Part shown: positions 8,327-17,706 of the stretch, in pieces | How positions within the stretch are numbered: position 1 is the first letter of the stretch | Layout: every line of letters starts with the position of its first letter | DNA from: Schauerella fraxinea | GTDB lineage: Bacteria > Pseudomonadota > Gammaproteobacteria > Burkholderiales > Burkholderiaceae_B | Assembly (NCBI GenBank): GCA_030849965.1 | Contig: JAVDKL010000002.1 | Location: 496,001-560,000 of the forward strand | Reading direction: 5' to 3' | DNA: 64,000 bases | Translations under genes and position numbers: made by a program | Notes under the pieces: model-generated | Databases searched by the model: none | What the model saw: the letters and a program-made list of their open reading frames with translations, nothing else | What the model was told of the DNA's origin: nothing

Positions 8327-9553
8327 TCAAGCGTGGGCGCGGATGAATGCCGCGATTTCGGGGTAAACGAGCGTGCGCCAGCGGCGGCCCGAGAAGATGC
8401 CGTAATGGCCGCAGTCGGGTGCGGTGAAGTGCTGCTTGTCGCTCGCCGGGATGTTGGCGCATAGCTTTTGCGCCGCGCGGGTCTGGCCTTGGCCGGAGAT
8501 ATCGTCCAGCTCGCCTTCCACGGTGAGCAACGCCACCTTCTCGATGGCCGACGGATCGACGGTGACACCGTCGACCTGCCACAGCCCGCGGGGCAGTTGA
8601 TATTCCTGAAACACCATGCGGATCGTGTCGAGATAGAACTCCGCGGGCATGTCGAGCACGGCGTTGTATTCGTCGTAAAAGCGGCGATGACTTTCGGCAT
8701 CGCTGTCATCGCCGCGCACAAGATCCTGATAGAAATCGTAGTGCGATTGCATGTGGCGATCGGGATTCATGGCCACAAAGCCGGCATGCTGCAGAAAGCC
8801 CGGATATACCCGGCGCCCAACGCCAGGATGGCGTCCCGGCACCCGATGAATCAACTGGCTCTCGAACCATTCGAACGGCTTGGTTTCGGCCAGACTGTTG
8901 ACCTGCGTGGGCGACTCGCGCGGGTCTATCGGTCCGCCCATCATCGTCATGGTTTTGGGCTGACACGGATCGTTTTCCTGCGCCATCAACGAGATGGCGG
9001 CCAGCACCGGCACCGTGGGCTGACAGACCGAGATCACATGAACATCGGGACCGAGTTCACGAATGAAGTCCTGGATGTAGTGCACATAATCGTTCAGATG
9101 AAATGGGCCTGCCGACACCGGCACCATGCGCGCATCGATCCAGTCGGTGACGTACACATCGTGCTCGGGCATCAGCGTGCGCACGGTGTCGCGCAGCAGC
9201 GTGGCATGGTGGCCCGACAGCGGCGCGACCAGCAGCACGCGCGGATCGGCCGCGTGCCCCTTGGGCGTGGCGCGTTCGAAATGGATCAAATTGCAGAAGG
9301 GCTTGGCGACGGCAACATGCTCGGTGACGGCGACGGTTTTACCGCCCACCTCGGTGGTCGGCAACTGCCAGGCGGGCTTTTCGTATTCCTTGCCGATCCG
9401 GTGCACGAGCTCGTAGCTGGCGGCGATCTGCCGCGACATCGGGGTGTAGGCCAGCGGACTGAACGGATTTGAAAACAGCTGCGAGCCCAGGTCGGTAAAG
9501 GCGGCGATGGGCGTCAAAAAGGCGCGCTGGATTTCGTGCAGTTGATACAGCAT
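8327..9553 (-). CDS. phaZ: Intracellular polyhydroxyalkanoate depolymerase
   Basis: 408 residues from the ATG preceded by GGAAGCG. It hydrolyses stored polyhydroxybutyrate inside the cell. The alpha/beta hydrolase fold has its nucleophile as Cys177 in the VCQPT box, as in Ralstonia PhaZ1, rather than a serine. The catalytic His is His383 in DCGHYG. Its N-terminus [12 protein letters not shown] is family typical. It sits between fpr (47-base gap) and the rnfB-like gene (10-base gap), placing polymer breakdown in a redox operon. Confidence 0.9.
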   Translation of the reverse strand: MLYQLHEIQRAFLTPIAAFTDLGSQLFSNPFSPLAYTPMSRQIAASYELVHRIGKEYEKPAWQLPTTEVGGKTVAVTEHVAVAKPFCNLIHFERATPKGHAADPRVLLVAPLSGHHATLLRDTVRTLMPEHDVYVTDWIDARMVPVSAGPFHLNDYVHYIQDFIRELGPDVHVISVCQPTVPVLAAISLMAQENDPCQPKTMTMMGGPIDPRESPTQVNSLAETKPFEWFESQLIHRVPGRHPGVGRRVYPGFLQHAGFVAMNPDRHMQSHYDFYQDLVRGDDSDAESHRRFYDEYNAVLDMPAEFYLDTIRMVFQEYQLPRGLWQVDGVTVDPSAIEKVALLTVEGELDDISGQGQTRAAQKLCANIPASDKQHFTAPDCGHYGIFSGRRWRTLVYPEIAAFIRAHA

Positions 9554-9600
9554 CGGTTCGCTTCCATAAAGGACTGCGGGGCAACGCGCAGGACGCGCAA

Positions 9601-10512
9601 TTACCAGTAATTCTCGACGGCCAGATTGCCGGGGATCCCCCGGCGTCCGGGAGCAAAGCCACGTTCTGCTAGCAGTTTGCGCGCCGCGCTCAGCATCTCG
9701 GGGTTGCCGCACAGCATAATCTTCGCCTGCGCCGGATCCAGGGGCAGGCCGGCCAAGGTTTCAAGCCGCCCGTCTTCGATCAGCGTGGTCAGACGCGCTT
9801 GCGGCAGGTCGCCCGAGGGCTCACGCGTGGCGATCGGCAGGTACACCAGGCGGGCCGACTCGGTTTCGAGCTCCGCAGCCACTGCAGGCGCGGCGACCGC
9901 CGTACTGGCGCTGGTTTCATCGGCCTGGCCCTGTGCTTGGGACTGTGTATGACCGTGTGCATGGGCAGCAGCACCGGTCTCATGCGCATACGGCGCGACG
10001 GGCGCATCGCGCCAGCCCCGGATCGTGTCGGCATAAGCCAGCTCTTCGAGGTGCCGCACGCCATGCACCAGCACGATGCGGCGGTAACGCCGCCACGTTT
10101 CCGGATCGCGCAGCAGCGACATATACGCCGACAAGCCCGTACCCGTAGCAAGCAGCCACAGGTCGCCTTCGGGCGCGAAACGGTCAAGCGTCAGAAAGCC
10201 GAAGGGCGTTTTGTCGATATAGATCGCATCGCCCGCTTGCAAGGCGGCCAGCCGCGGACTGAATTCGCCGTCGGGCACCACGATGGAATAGAACTCCAGA
10301 CCGTCGTCGCCGGGTGCGGTCACCATGGAGTAGGCCCGCCAGAGCGTGGGCGGACCCTCTGGATCGTCCAGCGCCGGCAGACCCAGGCGCGCGAACTGGC
10401 CCGCCTGGTAGACGTAGCCGGCATCGCGCGTGGTGCGCAGCGAAAAGAGCTTGTCCGCCACCCAGGTATCCACTGCGGTGACGGTTTGACGAGTGTACTT
10501 TGCGTCGGTCAT
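9601..10512 (-). CDS. fpr: Ferredoxin/flavodoxin-NADP+ reductase
   Basis: 303 residues, versus about 257 for usual bacterial Fpr. It moves electrons between NADPH and ferredoxin or flavodoxin. The FAD site RAYSM is at residues 59-63, the NADP-binding stretch LLATGTGLSAYMS at 120-132, and the C-terminus VENYW ends in the family's aromatic residue. Residues about 177-219 are a low-complexity insertion rich in His, Ala, Gln and Ser that accounts for the extra length. The ATG at 10512 lies 16 bases after the fdxA stop, so FdxA is the obvious partner. Confidence 0.93.
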   Translation of the reverse strand: MTDAKYTRQTVTAVDTWVADKLFSLRTTRDAGYVYQAGQFARLGLPALDDPEGPPTLWRAYSMVTAPGDDGLEFYSIVVPDGEFSPRLAALQAGDAIYIDKTPFGFLTLDRFAPEGDLWLLATGTGLSAYMSLLRDPETWRRYRRIVLVHGVRHLEELAYADTIRGWRDAPVAPYAHETGAAAHAHGHTQSQAQGQADETSASTAVAAPAVAAELETESARLVYLPIATREPSGDLPQARLTTLIEDGRLETLAGLPLDPAQAKIMLCGNPEMLSAARKLLAERGFAPGRRGIPGNLAVENYW

Positions 10513-10528
10513 CGGCCGGTCGTCGGCT

Positions 10529-10852
10529 TCAGCGCTCGAGGTGCTGCAGTTTATCCGGCACGCCATTCCACTCGTCGGCGTCGGGCAGCGGCTTTTTCGC
10601 GCGGCTGATCGACTTGAACTCGCTGGAAAGTTCGGCGTTGAGCGCGATGAAGGCAAGCTGATCCTGCGGCACGTCTTCTTCAGCGAAGATGGCGTTGGCC
10701 GGGCACTCGGGAATGCACACCGCGCAATCGATGCATTCGTCGGGGTCGATGATCAGAAAGTTGGGGCCTTCTCGAAAACAGTCGACCGGGCACACGTCCA
10801 CACAGTCGGTGAACTTGCATTTGATACAGTTTTCGGTGACGACATGGGTCAT
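10529..10852 (-). CDS. fdxA: 7Fe ferredoxin FdxA
   Basis: 107 residues, a [3Fe-4S][4Fe-4S] ferredoxin. Cys9, Cys17 and Cys50 fit the 3Fe ligands; Cys21, Cys40, Cys43 and Cys46 fit the 4Fe ligands, with Cys12 and Cys25 in the positions of the free cysteines of Azotobacter ferredoxin I. It is the first gene of the redox operon and is followed closely by fpr. It is transcribed divergently from pncB. Confidence 0.95.
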   Translation of the reverse strand: MTHVVTENCIKCKFTDCVDVCPVDCFREGPNFLIIDPDECIDCAVCIPECPANAIFAEEDVPQDQLAFIALNAELSSEFKSISRAKKPLPDADEWNGVPDKLQHLER

Positions 10853-10915
10853 GCGGTACTCCGGTCCGAGCTTTTAAGTCAATCTCGCATTTTACCCGGT
10901 CGCGGCCGCGGGGCA

Positions 10916-10941
10916 CCATATAACCCTCACCGTCTATATGG
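10916..10941. promoter_or_regulatory. Inverted repeat between fdxA and pncB
   Basis: Perfect 7-bp arms CCATATA and TATATGG separated by 12 bases, centred in the 160-base divergent gap. It is AT-rich within GC-rich surroundings and has the form of an operator for a dimeric regulator. The regulator is unknown. Confidence 0.35.
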
Positions 10942-11012
10942 GCAGGCGGCATAAGACGCCATGCCGGGCCTCTTGGCTGTGCTACTGTGTGCGCAAAATA
11001 CGACAAGACACC

Positions 11013-12188
11013 ATGATCATTACCTCGTTACTCGATACGGATCTATACAAGTTCAGCATGATGCAAGTCGTGCTGCACCATTTTCCGGCGGCGCAGGTGG
11101 AGTACCGGTACAAATGCCGGACGCCGAATATCGACTTGCGTCCCTATCTGGACGAGATCCGGGCCGAGGTGCACAGCCTGTGTCAGCTGCGGTTCACGAC
11201 CGACGAACTCAACTACCTGAAAAGCCTGCGATTCATCAAGAGCGACTTCGTCGACTTTCTTGAGCTGTTTCACATGCCGGAACGCTGCATCTCGATCGAG
11301 CCGGACGGCGATTCGGGCGAGATCGCGATCAGTGTGAAGGGTCCGTGGTTGCACACGATTCTCTTTGAAATCCCCGTATTGGCGATCGTCAACGAGGTGT
11401 ACTTCCGCAATACGCAGCGCTCGCCGCAATGGGAGGAGGGCCGCGAGCGTCTGCAGTCGAAGATGAAGCTGGTGATCGACGATCCCGCGCTGGCCGACTT
11501 CCGGGTGGCCGAGTACGGTACGCGCCGTCGGTTCTCGGGCGCCTGGCACGAAGAGGTCGTCACCACCATGAAGGCCCAGATGGGCCAGCACTTCGCCGGC
11601 ACGAGCAACGTGTTGCTGGCCAAGCGCCACGGTGTGTTGCCGCTGGGCACGATGGGTCACGAGTATCTTCAGGCGTGCCAGGCATTGGGCCCGCGTCTGC
11701 GCGATTCGCAGGTGTACGCACTCGAAGTCTGGGCGAAGGAATATCGCGGCGATCTGGGCATCGCGCTGTCGGACGTGTATGGCATGAATGCCTTCCTGCG
11801 CGACTTCGACATGTATTTCTGCAAGCTCTTCGATGGCGCACGGCACGATTCGGGCGATCCGTTCGTCTGGGGCGAACACATGATTCGCCATTACGAACAA
11901 AACCGCTGCGATCCGCGTACCAAAACGCTGGTGTTTTCCGACAGTCTGACCATTCCGCGTGCCATCGAACTGGCCACGCGGTTTGCCGGGCGTTGCCGCG
12001 TGTCGTTCGGCATCGGCACCAATCTCACCAACGATCTCGGCCATGAGCCTCTGCAGATCGTGATGAAGATGGTTCGCTGCAATGGCCAGCCGGTGGCGAA
12101 GGTGTCCGACGCGCCTGAAAAGACCATGTGCGACGATCCCGCTTATCTGGCTTATCTGCGGCAGGTATTCGAACTGCCGCCCGCCTGA
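11013..12188 (+). CDS. pncB: Nicotinate phosphoribosyltransferase
   Basis: 391 residues. It converts nicotinate and PRPP to nicotinate mononucleotide with ATP hydrolysis, in the Preiss-Handler route of NAD salvage. Family blocks seen include TDLYKFSM near the N-terminus, [25 protein letters not shown] with His216 at the position of the phosphorylated histidine, and DSGDP. The ATG at 11013 matches the family start; the upstream in-frame codons are not conserved protein. No strong SD is visible. Confidence 0.95.
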   Translation: MIITSLLDTDLYKFSMMQVVLHHFPAAQVEYRYKCRTPNIDLRPYLDEIRAEVHSLCQLRFTTDELNYLKSLRFIKSDFVDFLELFHMPERCISIEPDGDSGEIAISVKGPWLHTILFEIPVLAIVNEVYFRNTQRSPQWEEGRERLQSKMKLVIDDPALADFRVAEYGTRRRFSGAWHEEVVTTMKAQMGQHFAGTSNVLLAKRHGVLPLGTMGHEYLQACQALGPRLRDSQVYALEVWAKEYRGDLGIALSDVYGMNAFLRDFDMYFCKLFDGARHDSGDPFVWGEHMIRHYEQNRCDPRTKTLVFSDSLTIPRAIELATRFAGRCRVSFGIGTNLTNDLGHEPLQIVMKMVRCNGQPVAKVSDAPEKTMCDDPAYLAYLRQVFELPPA

Positions 12189-12263
12189 CGGCAGCAGGCC
12201 GTCATTCTCGCCGGGCGGGCCGATCTTCGGCACGCCGGCCAACGTGTTTCAACTGGAGGTTTT

Positions 12264-12614
12264 ATGAGCATCAAACGTGTGAACGTCGAGAAACGTCTGT
12301 CGGACATGGCGATTTACAACGGCGTGGCGTATCTGGCCGGCCAGGTGCCGGACGACGCCACGGCGGACATCACCGGTCAGACGGCTCAGGTGCTGGCGAC
12401 GATCGATCGCCTGCTGGCCGAAGCCGGTACCGACAAATCCCGCATCCTGATGGCGCAGATTTTCGTGGCCAACATGAAAGAATTCGATGGCATGAACAAG
12501 GCCTGGGACGCATGGGTCGCCGCCGGCAATGCGCCTCCGCGCGCCACCGTCGAAGCCCGTTTGGCCAATGCCGACTTCAAGGTCGAAATCGTGGTGACGG
12601 CTGCCGTCGGCTGA
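12264..12614 (+). CDS. Rid family (YoaB-like) deaminase
   Basis: 116 residues of the RidA/YjgF superfamily, with SD GGAGG 7 bases before the ATG. RidA proteins hydrolyse reactive enamine/imine intermediates such as 2-aminoacrylate. The C-terminal block PPRATVEARLA has the conserved arginine, and the AYLAGQVPDD and RILMAQIFV blocks fit the YoaB-like branch better than RidA itself, so the exact activity is unconfirmed. It lies 75 bases after pncB and may share its transcript. Confidence 0.88.
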   Translation: MSIKRVNVEKRLSDMAIYNGVAYLAGQVPDDATADITGQTAQVLATIDRLLAEAGTDKSRILMAQIFVANMKEFDGMNKAWDAWVAAGNAPPRATVEARLANADFKVEIVVTAAVG

Positions 12615-12640
12615 TACGGCGTGCTGTGGTGAACGGGGCG

Positions 12641-13159
12641 TTATCCCGTTTGCGACAGCGCCAGGGTGGCCGCCATCAGGCCCCCTAGATTCATGCAATC
12701 GGTGCGCGCAAGCGTGCCGATTTTTTTGGGCGCAAGGATTTGCGCCGGCGTTTGTGCGCCGAGATTGACGATCAACGGCTCCCCCACGGCCTGGAGCCGC
12801 CAGCCTGTGCAGATGCGGGTCATTTGGCGCGCGGCGCCCGAGCCGTCGCTGCCCGCGCTGATCGCCAGGGCATACGGCCGCCCCGCCAGACTATCCAGCA
12901 TCGGGTAATAACAGCGGTCGAAAAAAGCCTTCATTTCGCCGGATACCGTCGCCAGGTTTTCCGGCGCGCAAAACACGTAGCCCTGGGCACGGCGCAGATC
13001 GTCGGCCGAGGTGTGCACGGCCGGCTGGCGCGCGATCGTCACCTGCTCGCAGGCCGCCATTTCCGCGAGCGCTGCCGCTGCGCCATCGGCCAATGCTTGC
13101 GACATTTGCTCAGCGGCGCCAGTGCGCGAGTGCCACACGATCAGCAGTTGCGCGGTCAT
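12641..13159 (-). CDS. Flavodoxin-like / NAD(P)H-dependent FMN reductase family protein
   Basis: 172 residues with a flavodoxin fold. The FMN phosphate loop is VWHSRTGAAEQMSQAL at residues 8-23, and YVFCAPENLATVSGEMKAFFDRCYYP matches the flavin-contacting loop of NADPH-dependent FMN reductases. The substrate is unknown. The ATG overlaps the stop of the upstream MtfA-like gene (13156-13159), so the two are translationally coupled. It converges on the Rid gene. Confidence 0.75.
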   Translation of the reverse strand: MTAQLLIVWHSRTGAAEQMSQALADGAAAALAEMAACEQVTIARQPAVHTSADDLRRAQGYVFCAPENLATVSGEMKAFFDRCYYPMLDSLAGRPYALAISAGSDGSGAARQMTRICTGWRLQAVGEPLIVNLGAQTPAQILAPKKIGTLARTDCMNLGGLMAATLALSQTG

Positions 13160-14076
13160 GCCGGCGGCAGCGCGATTGGGGCCGACGTTTTTGGCAGGGC
13201 CTCGCCGGGCGTATCGGTGGCATTGGACGCATCCGAGGCCTGGTGAGCCAACCGGCGCAGGGGTTCCTGCCGGTAATACTGCTCCAGCAAAGCGAACCAC
13301 TGGGGAAGGGCGGCCGCGAGCGGTGCCGGATCGGTAAAAAAGTGCTCCGAGCTCACCGCAAAGAACTCGGCTTCGTCGGTGGCTGCATAGGGGTCCAGCG
13401 GCAGGGCGGCGTAGTACATATCGGCATCGGGGCCTTCTGGATCGACGTCGGACGGAATGCTGGCTTCGGTGCGCTCCAGCAATTGCACGAAGCTGTCGTA
13501 GCTCGTCTCGAGCACGCGGCGCCACAGCCGGGGACTCAACTCACGGTGGGCATGCAGGCTGGGCATGCCGTCGGCATCGCCGCCGTGCAGGTCGAGCTTG
13601 TGCGCGAATTCGTGGATCACCACATTGAACGCGTCGGTATGCCGACCCGCGTCAGACCACGACAGCACGATGGGCCCGCCATCCCACGCTTCGCCCGCCG
13701 CTTCCTCGACGTACTCGTGCGTGATGCCATCGTCGTCGACCTGCGAGCGGGGAATGGCAAAGCCCCCCGGGTAAACGATGATCTCGTTCCAGCCTTCGTA
13801 TAACGTCGGCTCCAGATGCAGAATCGGCAGCGCCGCTTGAGCCGCGATCGCCAGGCGCATGGCGTCCGTGAGCGCGAGATCCTGCGCGCCGTTCATGGTT
13901 TTGCTGGCGAGCAACCAGGCCGTCCGGGCGCGTAAAGCCTCGCGCTCCGAGGAATCGAGTGCGGCGAGAAAGGGGTAGGCGGCCAGCAGCGCCGACCATC
14001 GGTCGGGGTCGATCCGCGACTGCATGTCGGCGACCTCGGCGGTTCGGGCGCCGCGTCCTTTGAGCCAACGCAACAT
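13156..14076 (-). CDS. mtfA: MtfA-type zinc metallopeptidase
   Basis: 306 residues. It carries the zinc peptidase motif HEFAH (His155, Glu156, His159) and a downstream acidic ligand in DEAEFFAVSSEHFF (Glu237). This is the MtfA/DUF980 family; E. coli MtfA is an aminopeptidase that titrates the Mlc glucose repressor. It is longer than E. coli MtfA (265), with an extra Ala/Pro-rich C-terminus. An Mlc partner need not exist here. SD-like GGAAG precedes the ATG. It is divergent from relA. Confidence 0.88.
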   Translation of the reverse strand: MLRWLKGRGARTAEVADMQSRIDPDRWSALLAAYPFLAALDSSEREALRARTAWLLASKTMNGAQDLALTDAMRLAIAAQAALPILHLEPTLYEGWNEIIVYPGGFAIPRSQVDDDGITHEYVEEAAGEAWDGGPIVLSWSDAGRHTDAFNVVIHEFAHKLDLHGGDADGMPSLHAHRELSPRLWRRVLETSYDSFVQLLERTEASIPSDVDPEGPDADMYYAALPLDPYAATDEAEFFAVSSEHFFTDPAPLAAALPQWFALLEQYYRQEPLRRLAHQASDASNATDTPGEALPKTSAPIALPPA

Positions 14077-14208
14077 AAAAGGGCTTCCTTTTGGGTCTTG
14101 CCCGCCCGGTTTGGGGGCTTCGGTCGGGCGCGCGCCTAGTGTAGAGTGTCGGCAACTACCGGTTCCGCGCGTCCTGCGGGAAATTTTATTCCTTACACCG
14201 CTCCCGCG

Positions 14209-16419
14209 ATGTCCGCTGCTCACGATCCTCTTGCTTCGTCACCTTTCGATGCCACCTGGTTGGAGGCAGTGTGTACGGAGCTGAACCCGGATGGTCGCGC
14301 CTTGCTGGCGCGAGTACGCGATTGGGCGCCTGAGCATTTCGACGGCAAGTTGGCGCCCAGCGGTGAGCCGCTCGCGCTGCATGGCGCCCACGTCGCGCTC
14401 ATTCTGGCCGGCCTGCATACCGACGCGGCCACCCGTGCGGCCGCCGTGATGGCCGCATTCCCCACCGATCTGGCCGCACCCGCGCCGTCGCTGCGTGACG
14501 ATCCCGTGGCGCAAACGTTTGGCGTCGATATTGCCAAGCTTGTGCAAGGCTCGCATGCCCTGGTGCGTTTGGGGCTGGTGGCGCGTGGCGCAAGTGGCGC
14601 CGGCGTCGATACCGGCACGCAAAAGGAAATGCTGCGCAAGATGCTGCTGGCCATGGCCGCGGATCTGCGCATTGTGCTGATGCGGTTGGCCTCGCGGCTG
14701 CGCACTTTGCGCTGGCACGCCGAATCCAAAACGCCGTGCGAAGCCGATTTCGCGCGCGAAACGCTCGATCTGTATTCGCCACTGGCCAATCGCCTGGGCA
14801 TCTGGCAGATCAAGTGGGAAATGGAAGATCTGGCCTTTCGTTTTCTCGAGCCCGATACCTACAAGCGCATCGCCAAGTTGCTCGAGGAAAAGCGCGTCGA
14901 GCGCGAAGCGTTCATCGCCGACGCGATTGCGCGCATGCAGGAAGGGCTGGCCAAAACGGGGGTGCAGGCCGAAGTGAGCGGTCGCCCCAAACACATCTAC
15001 AGCATCTGGAACAAGATGCGCCTGAAGTCGCTCGATTTTTCGCAGCTGATGGATGTGCGCGCGTTGCGGGTCATCGTCGAAGACGTGCGCGATTGTTATT
15101 CGGCGCTTGGGCTGGTGCACGACATGTGGGCGCCGGTGGGCGACGCGTTCGACGACTACATCACGCGGCCCAAGCCCAACGGCTACCGGTCACTGCACAC
15201 GGTGGTCAGCGACGATGCCGGACGGCCCTTCGAGGTGCAGATTCGCACCCGCGAAATGCACCAGTTTGCCGAATATGGGATGGCGGCGCATTGGCGCTAT
15301 AAAGAGGCCGGCAATCGCGGCGGTCAGGCTGTGGCGAGCAGCGATTACGATCGCAAGCTGGCGTGGATGCGCCAACTGCTGGCCTGGAACGACGAACTCG
15401 ACGAGGGCGACGGCCAGCGCATCTCGGGCGACGATCACATTTACGTGCTCACGCCGCAAGCCCGCGTGATCGAATTGCCGGTGGGCGCGACACCGGTGGA
15501 TTTTGCGTATTACCTGCACACCGATCTCGGCCATCGATGCCGCGGCGCCAAGGTCGATGGTCAGATGGTGCCGTTGAACACGCGGCTCTCCACCGGGCAA
15601 ACCGTTGAAGTGGTCACGACCAAATCGGGCGGGCCGTCGCGCGACTGGATCAATCCGCAGCTTGGCTTTCTGGCCAGCCCGCGCTCGCGCGCCAAAGTGC
15701 GCATGTGGTTCAACGCCATCGAATTGCAGCAGCGCATCACGCAAGGCCAAACGCTCGTCGAGAAAGAACTGCAGCGGTTGGGCAAAACCGCGGTCAATCT
15801 CGAACAACTGGCGCAGCAGTTGGGCTTCTCCAAGGCGGAAGACCTATACGTCGCCGCCGCGAAGGAAGAATTCAGTCTGCGTCAGATCGACGCGCTTTTT
15901 CATCAGCCTGCCGATCCCCGTGCCGACGATACCGTGGTCACCCATGCCAGCCGCGCCGAAAGCGCCGAGCGCAGTGGCCGTAGCGGCGTGCTGGTGGTGG
16001 GCGTGGACTCGCTGATGACGCAATTGGCGCGTTGCTGCCGACCGGCGCCTCCGGATAATATTGTGGGTTTCGTCACGCGCGGACGTGGCGTATCGATCCA
16101 TCGGCACGAGTGTCACGCGTATCGCGCGTTGGCCGAGCGTGAACCCGAGCGGGTGATCGACGTCGACTGGGGCGAAACCGGAGATACGTTGTATCCCGTG
16201 GATATCAGCGTGCGCGCCATCGATCGCTCCGGGCTGCTGCGCGATTTGTCGGAAATTTTTGCCCGTCTGCGTTTGAATGTGATTGGTGTGAATACCCAAA
16301 GCCGCCAATCGCTCGCGCATATGGTTTTTACGGTCGAGGTCAAGGACGCGGATTCGATGACGCGTGCGGTCTCGGCCTTGAGTGAACTGAACGGCGTGAC
16401 GTCGGTAACGCGCCGCTGA
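14209..16419 (+). CDS. relA: (p)ppGpp synthetase RelA
   Basis: 736 residues, near the usual 744. It makes (p)ppGpp on ribosomes carrying uncharged tRNA. The N-terminal hydrolase domain is dead: the HD pair is replaced by FP at residues 84-85, the RelA pattern. The synthetase domain has GRPKHIYSIWNKM and PKPNGYRSLHT. The acidic RelA motif reads AFDD rather than EFDD. The TGS domain runs from DHIYVLTPQ, and an ACT domain ends the protein. The ATG at 14209 fits the family; upstream in-frame sequence crosses the divergent promoter region. Confidence 0.95.
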   Translation: MSAAHDPLASSPFDATWLEAVCTELNPDGRALLARVRDWAPEHFDGKLAPSGEPLALHGAHVALILAGLHTDAATRAAAVMAAFPTDLAAPAPSLRDDPVAQTFGVDIAKLVQGSHALVRLGLVARGASGAGVDTGTQKEMLRKMLLAMAADLRIVLMRLASRLRTLRWHAESKTPCEADFARETLDLYSPLANRLGIWQIKWEMEDLAFRFLEPDTYKRIAKLLEEKRVEREAFIADAIARMQEGLAKTGVQAEVSGRPKHIYSIWNKMRLKSLDFSQLMDVRALRVIVEDVRDCYSALGLVHDMWAPVGDAFDDYITRPKPNGYRSLHTVVSDDAGRPFEVQIRTREMHQFAEYGMAAHWRYKEAGNRGGQAVASSDYDRKLAWMRQLLAWNDELDEGDGQRISGDDHIYVLTPQARVIELPVGATPVDFAYYLHTDLGHRCRGAKVDGQMVPLNTRLSTGQTVEVVTTKSGGPSRDWINPQLGFLASPRSRAKVRMWFNAIELQQRITQGQTLVEKELQRLGKTAVNLEQLAQQLGFSKAEDLYVAAAKEEFSLRQIDALFHQPADPRADDTVVTHASRAESAERSGRSGVLVVGVDSLMTQLARCCRPAPPDNIVGFVTRGRGVSIHRHECHAYRALAEREPERVIDVDWGETGDTLYPVDISVRAIDRSGLLRDLSEIFARLRLNVIGVNTQSRQSLAHMVFTVEVKDADSMTRAVSALSELNGVTSVTRR

Positions 16420-16439
16420 AACCCAATAAGGATGCACCC

Positions 16440-17591
16440 GTGAACGCACGTCAATGGCTCGAACGCCTGGTCGCTTTCGATACGACCAGCCGCCACTCCA
16501 ACCTCGCCCTGATCGAAGACTTGCGCGATGCGCTCGCCGGCCACGGGCTGAAGCCCTGGTTGGCGCACAACGCCGAAGGCAGCAAAGCCAATCTGTTCGT
16601 GACCTTGCCGGCTGCCGATGGAAACGAGGCCGGCGGCATCGTGCTCTCGGGTCACACCGACGTGGTGCCGGTGGATGGCCAGAACTGGACCACCGATCCG
16701 TTCACACTCACCGAGCGCGACGGCAAGCTGTATGGCCGCGGATCCTGCGACATGAAAGGCTACATCGCCACGGCCATGAGCCTGGTGCCCACCTTCCTCA
16801 GCCAGCCACGCAAAAAGCCGCTGCACTTCGCGTTTTCGTACGACGAAGAAGTGGGCTGCGTGGGCGCGCCGGTGATGCTGCGGGCGTTGCGCGAGCGCGG
16901 CATCCACCCGGAAGGCTGCATCGTGGGCGAGCCCACCGGTATGCAGGTCGTCGTGGCGCACAAGGGCATCAACCTGTTCCGCTGCGCGCTGCAAGGCTGC
17001 GCCGCGCACTCGTCGCTGACGCCCTCGGGTTGCAACGCCATTGAGTACGCCGCGCGTCTGATCGTGCGTATCCGCGAAATCGCCGACCGCTTCAAGGCTG
17101 AAGGTCCGTACGATAATTTCTTCGACGTGCCGTTCACGACGATGACGACCAACCAGATCCAGGGCGGCATTGCGGTCAACACGATTCCGCAGGCTTGCAA
17201 CTTCCTGTATGAGTTCCGCAATCTGCCGGGCGCGCGTCCGGACGAGATCCAGGCGGAAGTGGAAGCATATGTGCGCGACACGTTGCTGCCGGCCATGAAG
17301 GCCGAGTTCGGCGATGCCCGGATCGACATCGATGCCGTCGCCGCCGCGCCTGCCTTGGAAGCCTCCGAGCAAGCCGCAATCACCGAACTGGTGCGCGGCC
17401 TGACCCGCGACAACGACACCCGTAAAGTGGCTTATGGCACCGAAGCCGGCCTCTTTCAAGCCAGCGGTATTCCTACGGTTGTGTGCGGGCCCGGACACAT
17501 CCGCCACGCGCATGCGCCGGACGAATTCGTGGATATCGACCAACTCGAATCCTGCGAACGCTTCCTCAAGCAACTTTCCGCGGCCACCTGA
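16440..17591 (+). CDS. argE: Acetylornithine deacetylase (M20 family)
   Basis: 383 residues. It hydrolyses N2-acetylornithine to ornithine in arginine synthesis. The dinuclear zinc M20 motifs are present: GHTDVVP, RGSCDMKG and the catalytic DEEVGCVG. It starts at GTG, with AAGGA 9 bases upstream, 20 bases after relA. Related M20 enzymes such as DapE share these motifs, but the sequence around GRGSCDMKG and its length support ArgE. Confidence 0.9.
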   Translation: MNARQWLERLVAFDTTSRHSNLALIEDLRDALAGHGLKPWLAHNAEGSKANLFVTLPAADGNEAGGIVLSGHTDVVPVDGQNWTTDPFTLTERDGKLYGRGSCDMKGYIATAMSLVPTFLSQPRKKPLHFAFSYDEEVGCVGAPVMLRALRERGIHPEGCIVGEPTGMQVVVAHKGINLFRCALQGCAAHSSLTPSGCNAIEYAARLIVRIREIADRFKAEGPYDNFFDVPFTTMTTNQIQGGIAVNTIPQACNFLYEFRNLPGARPDEIQAEVEAYVRDTLLPAMKAEFGDARIDIDAVAAAPALEASEQAAITELVRGLTRDNDTRKVAYGTEAGLFQASGIPTVVCGPGHIRHAHAPDEFVDIDQLESCERFLKQLSAAT

Positions 17592-17625
17592 ACCGGCGCG
17601 CCCTCGGGCGCGAGCGGCCTCGCAC

Positions 17626-17634
17626 TGTTAGAAT
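17626..17634 (+). promoter_or_regulatory. Candidate extended -10 promoter for trpBA-accD
   Basis: TGTTAGAAT fits the extended -10 pattern TGnTAtaAT, 73 bases before the trpB start. No convincing -35 is present, as is common for extended -10 promoters. Confidence 0.4.
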
Positions 17635-17706
17635 GCTCTGTTCCCTAACCGGGTCAGAAGACCGTGTCATGACGCCTCCTGCCCGGGTGAGCGTGGAGAT
17701 TTAACT

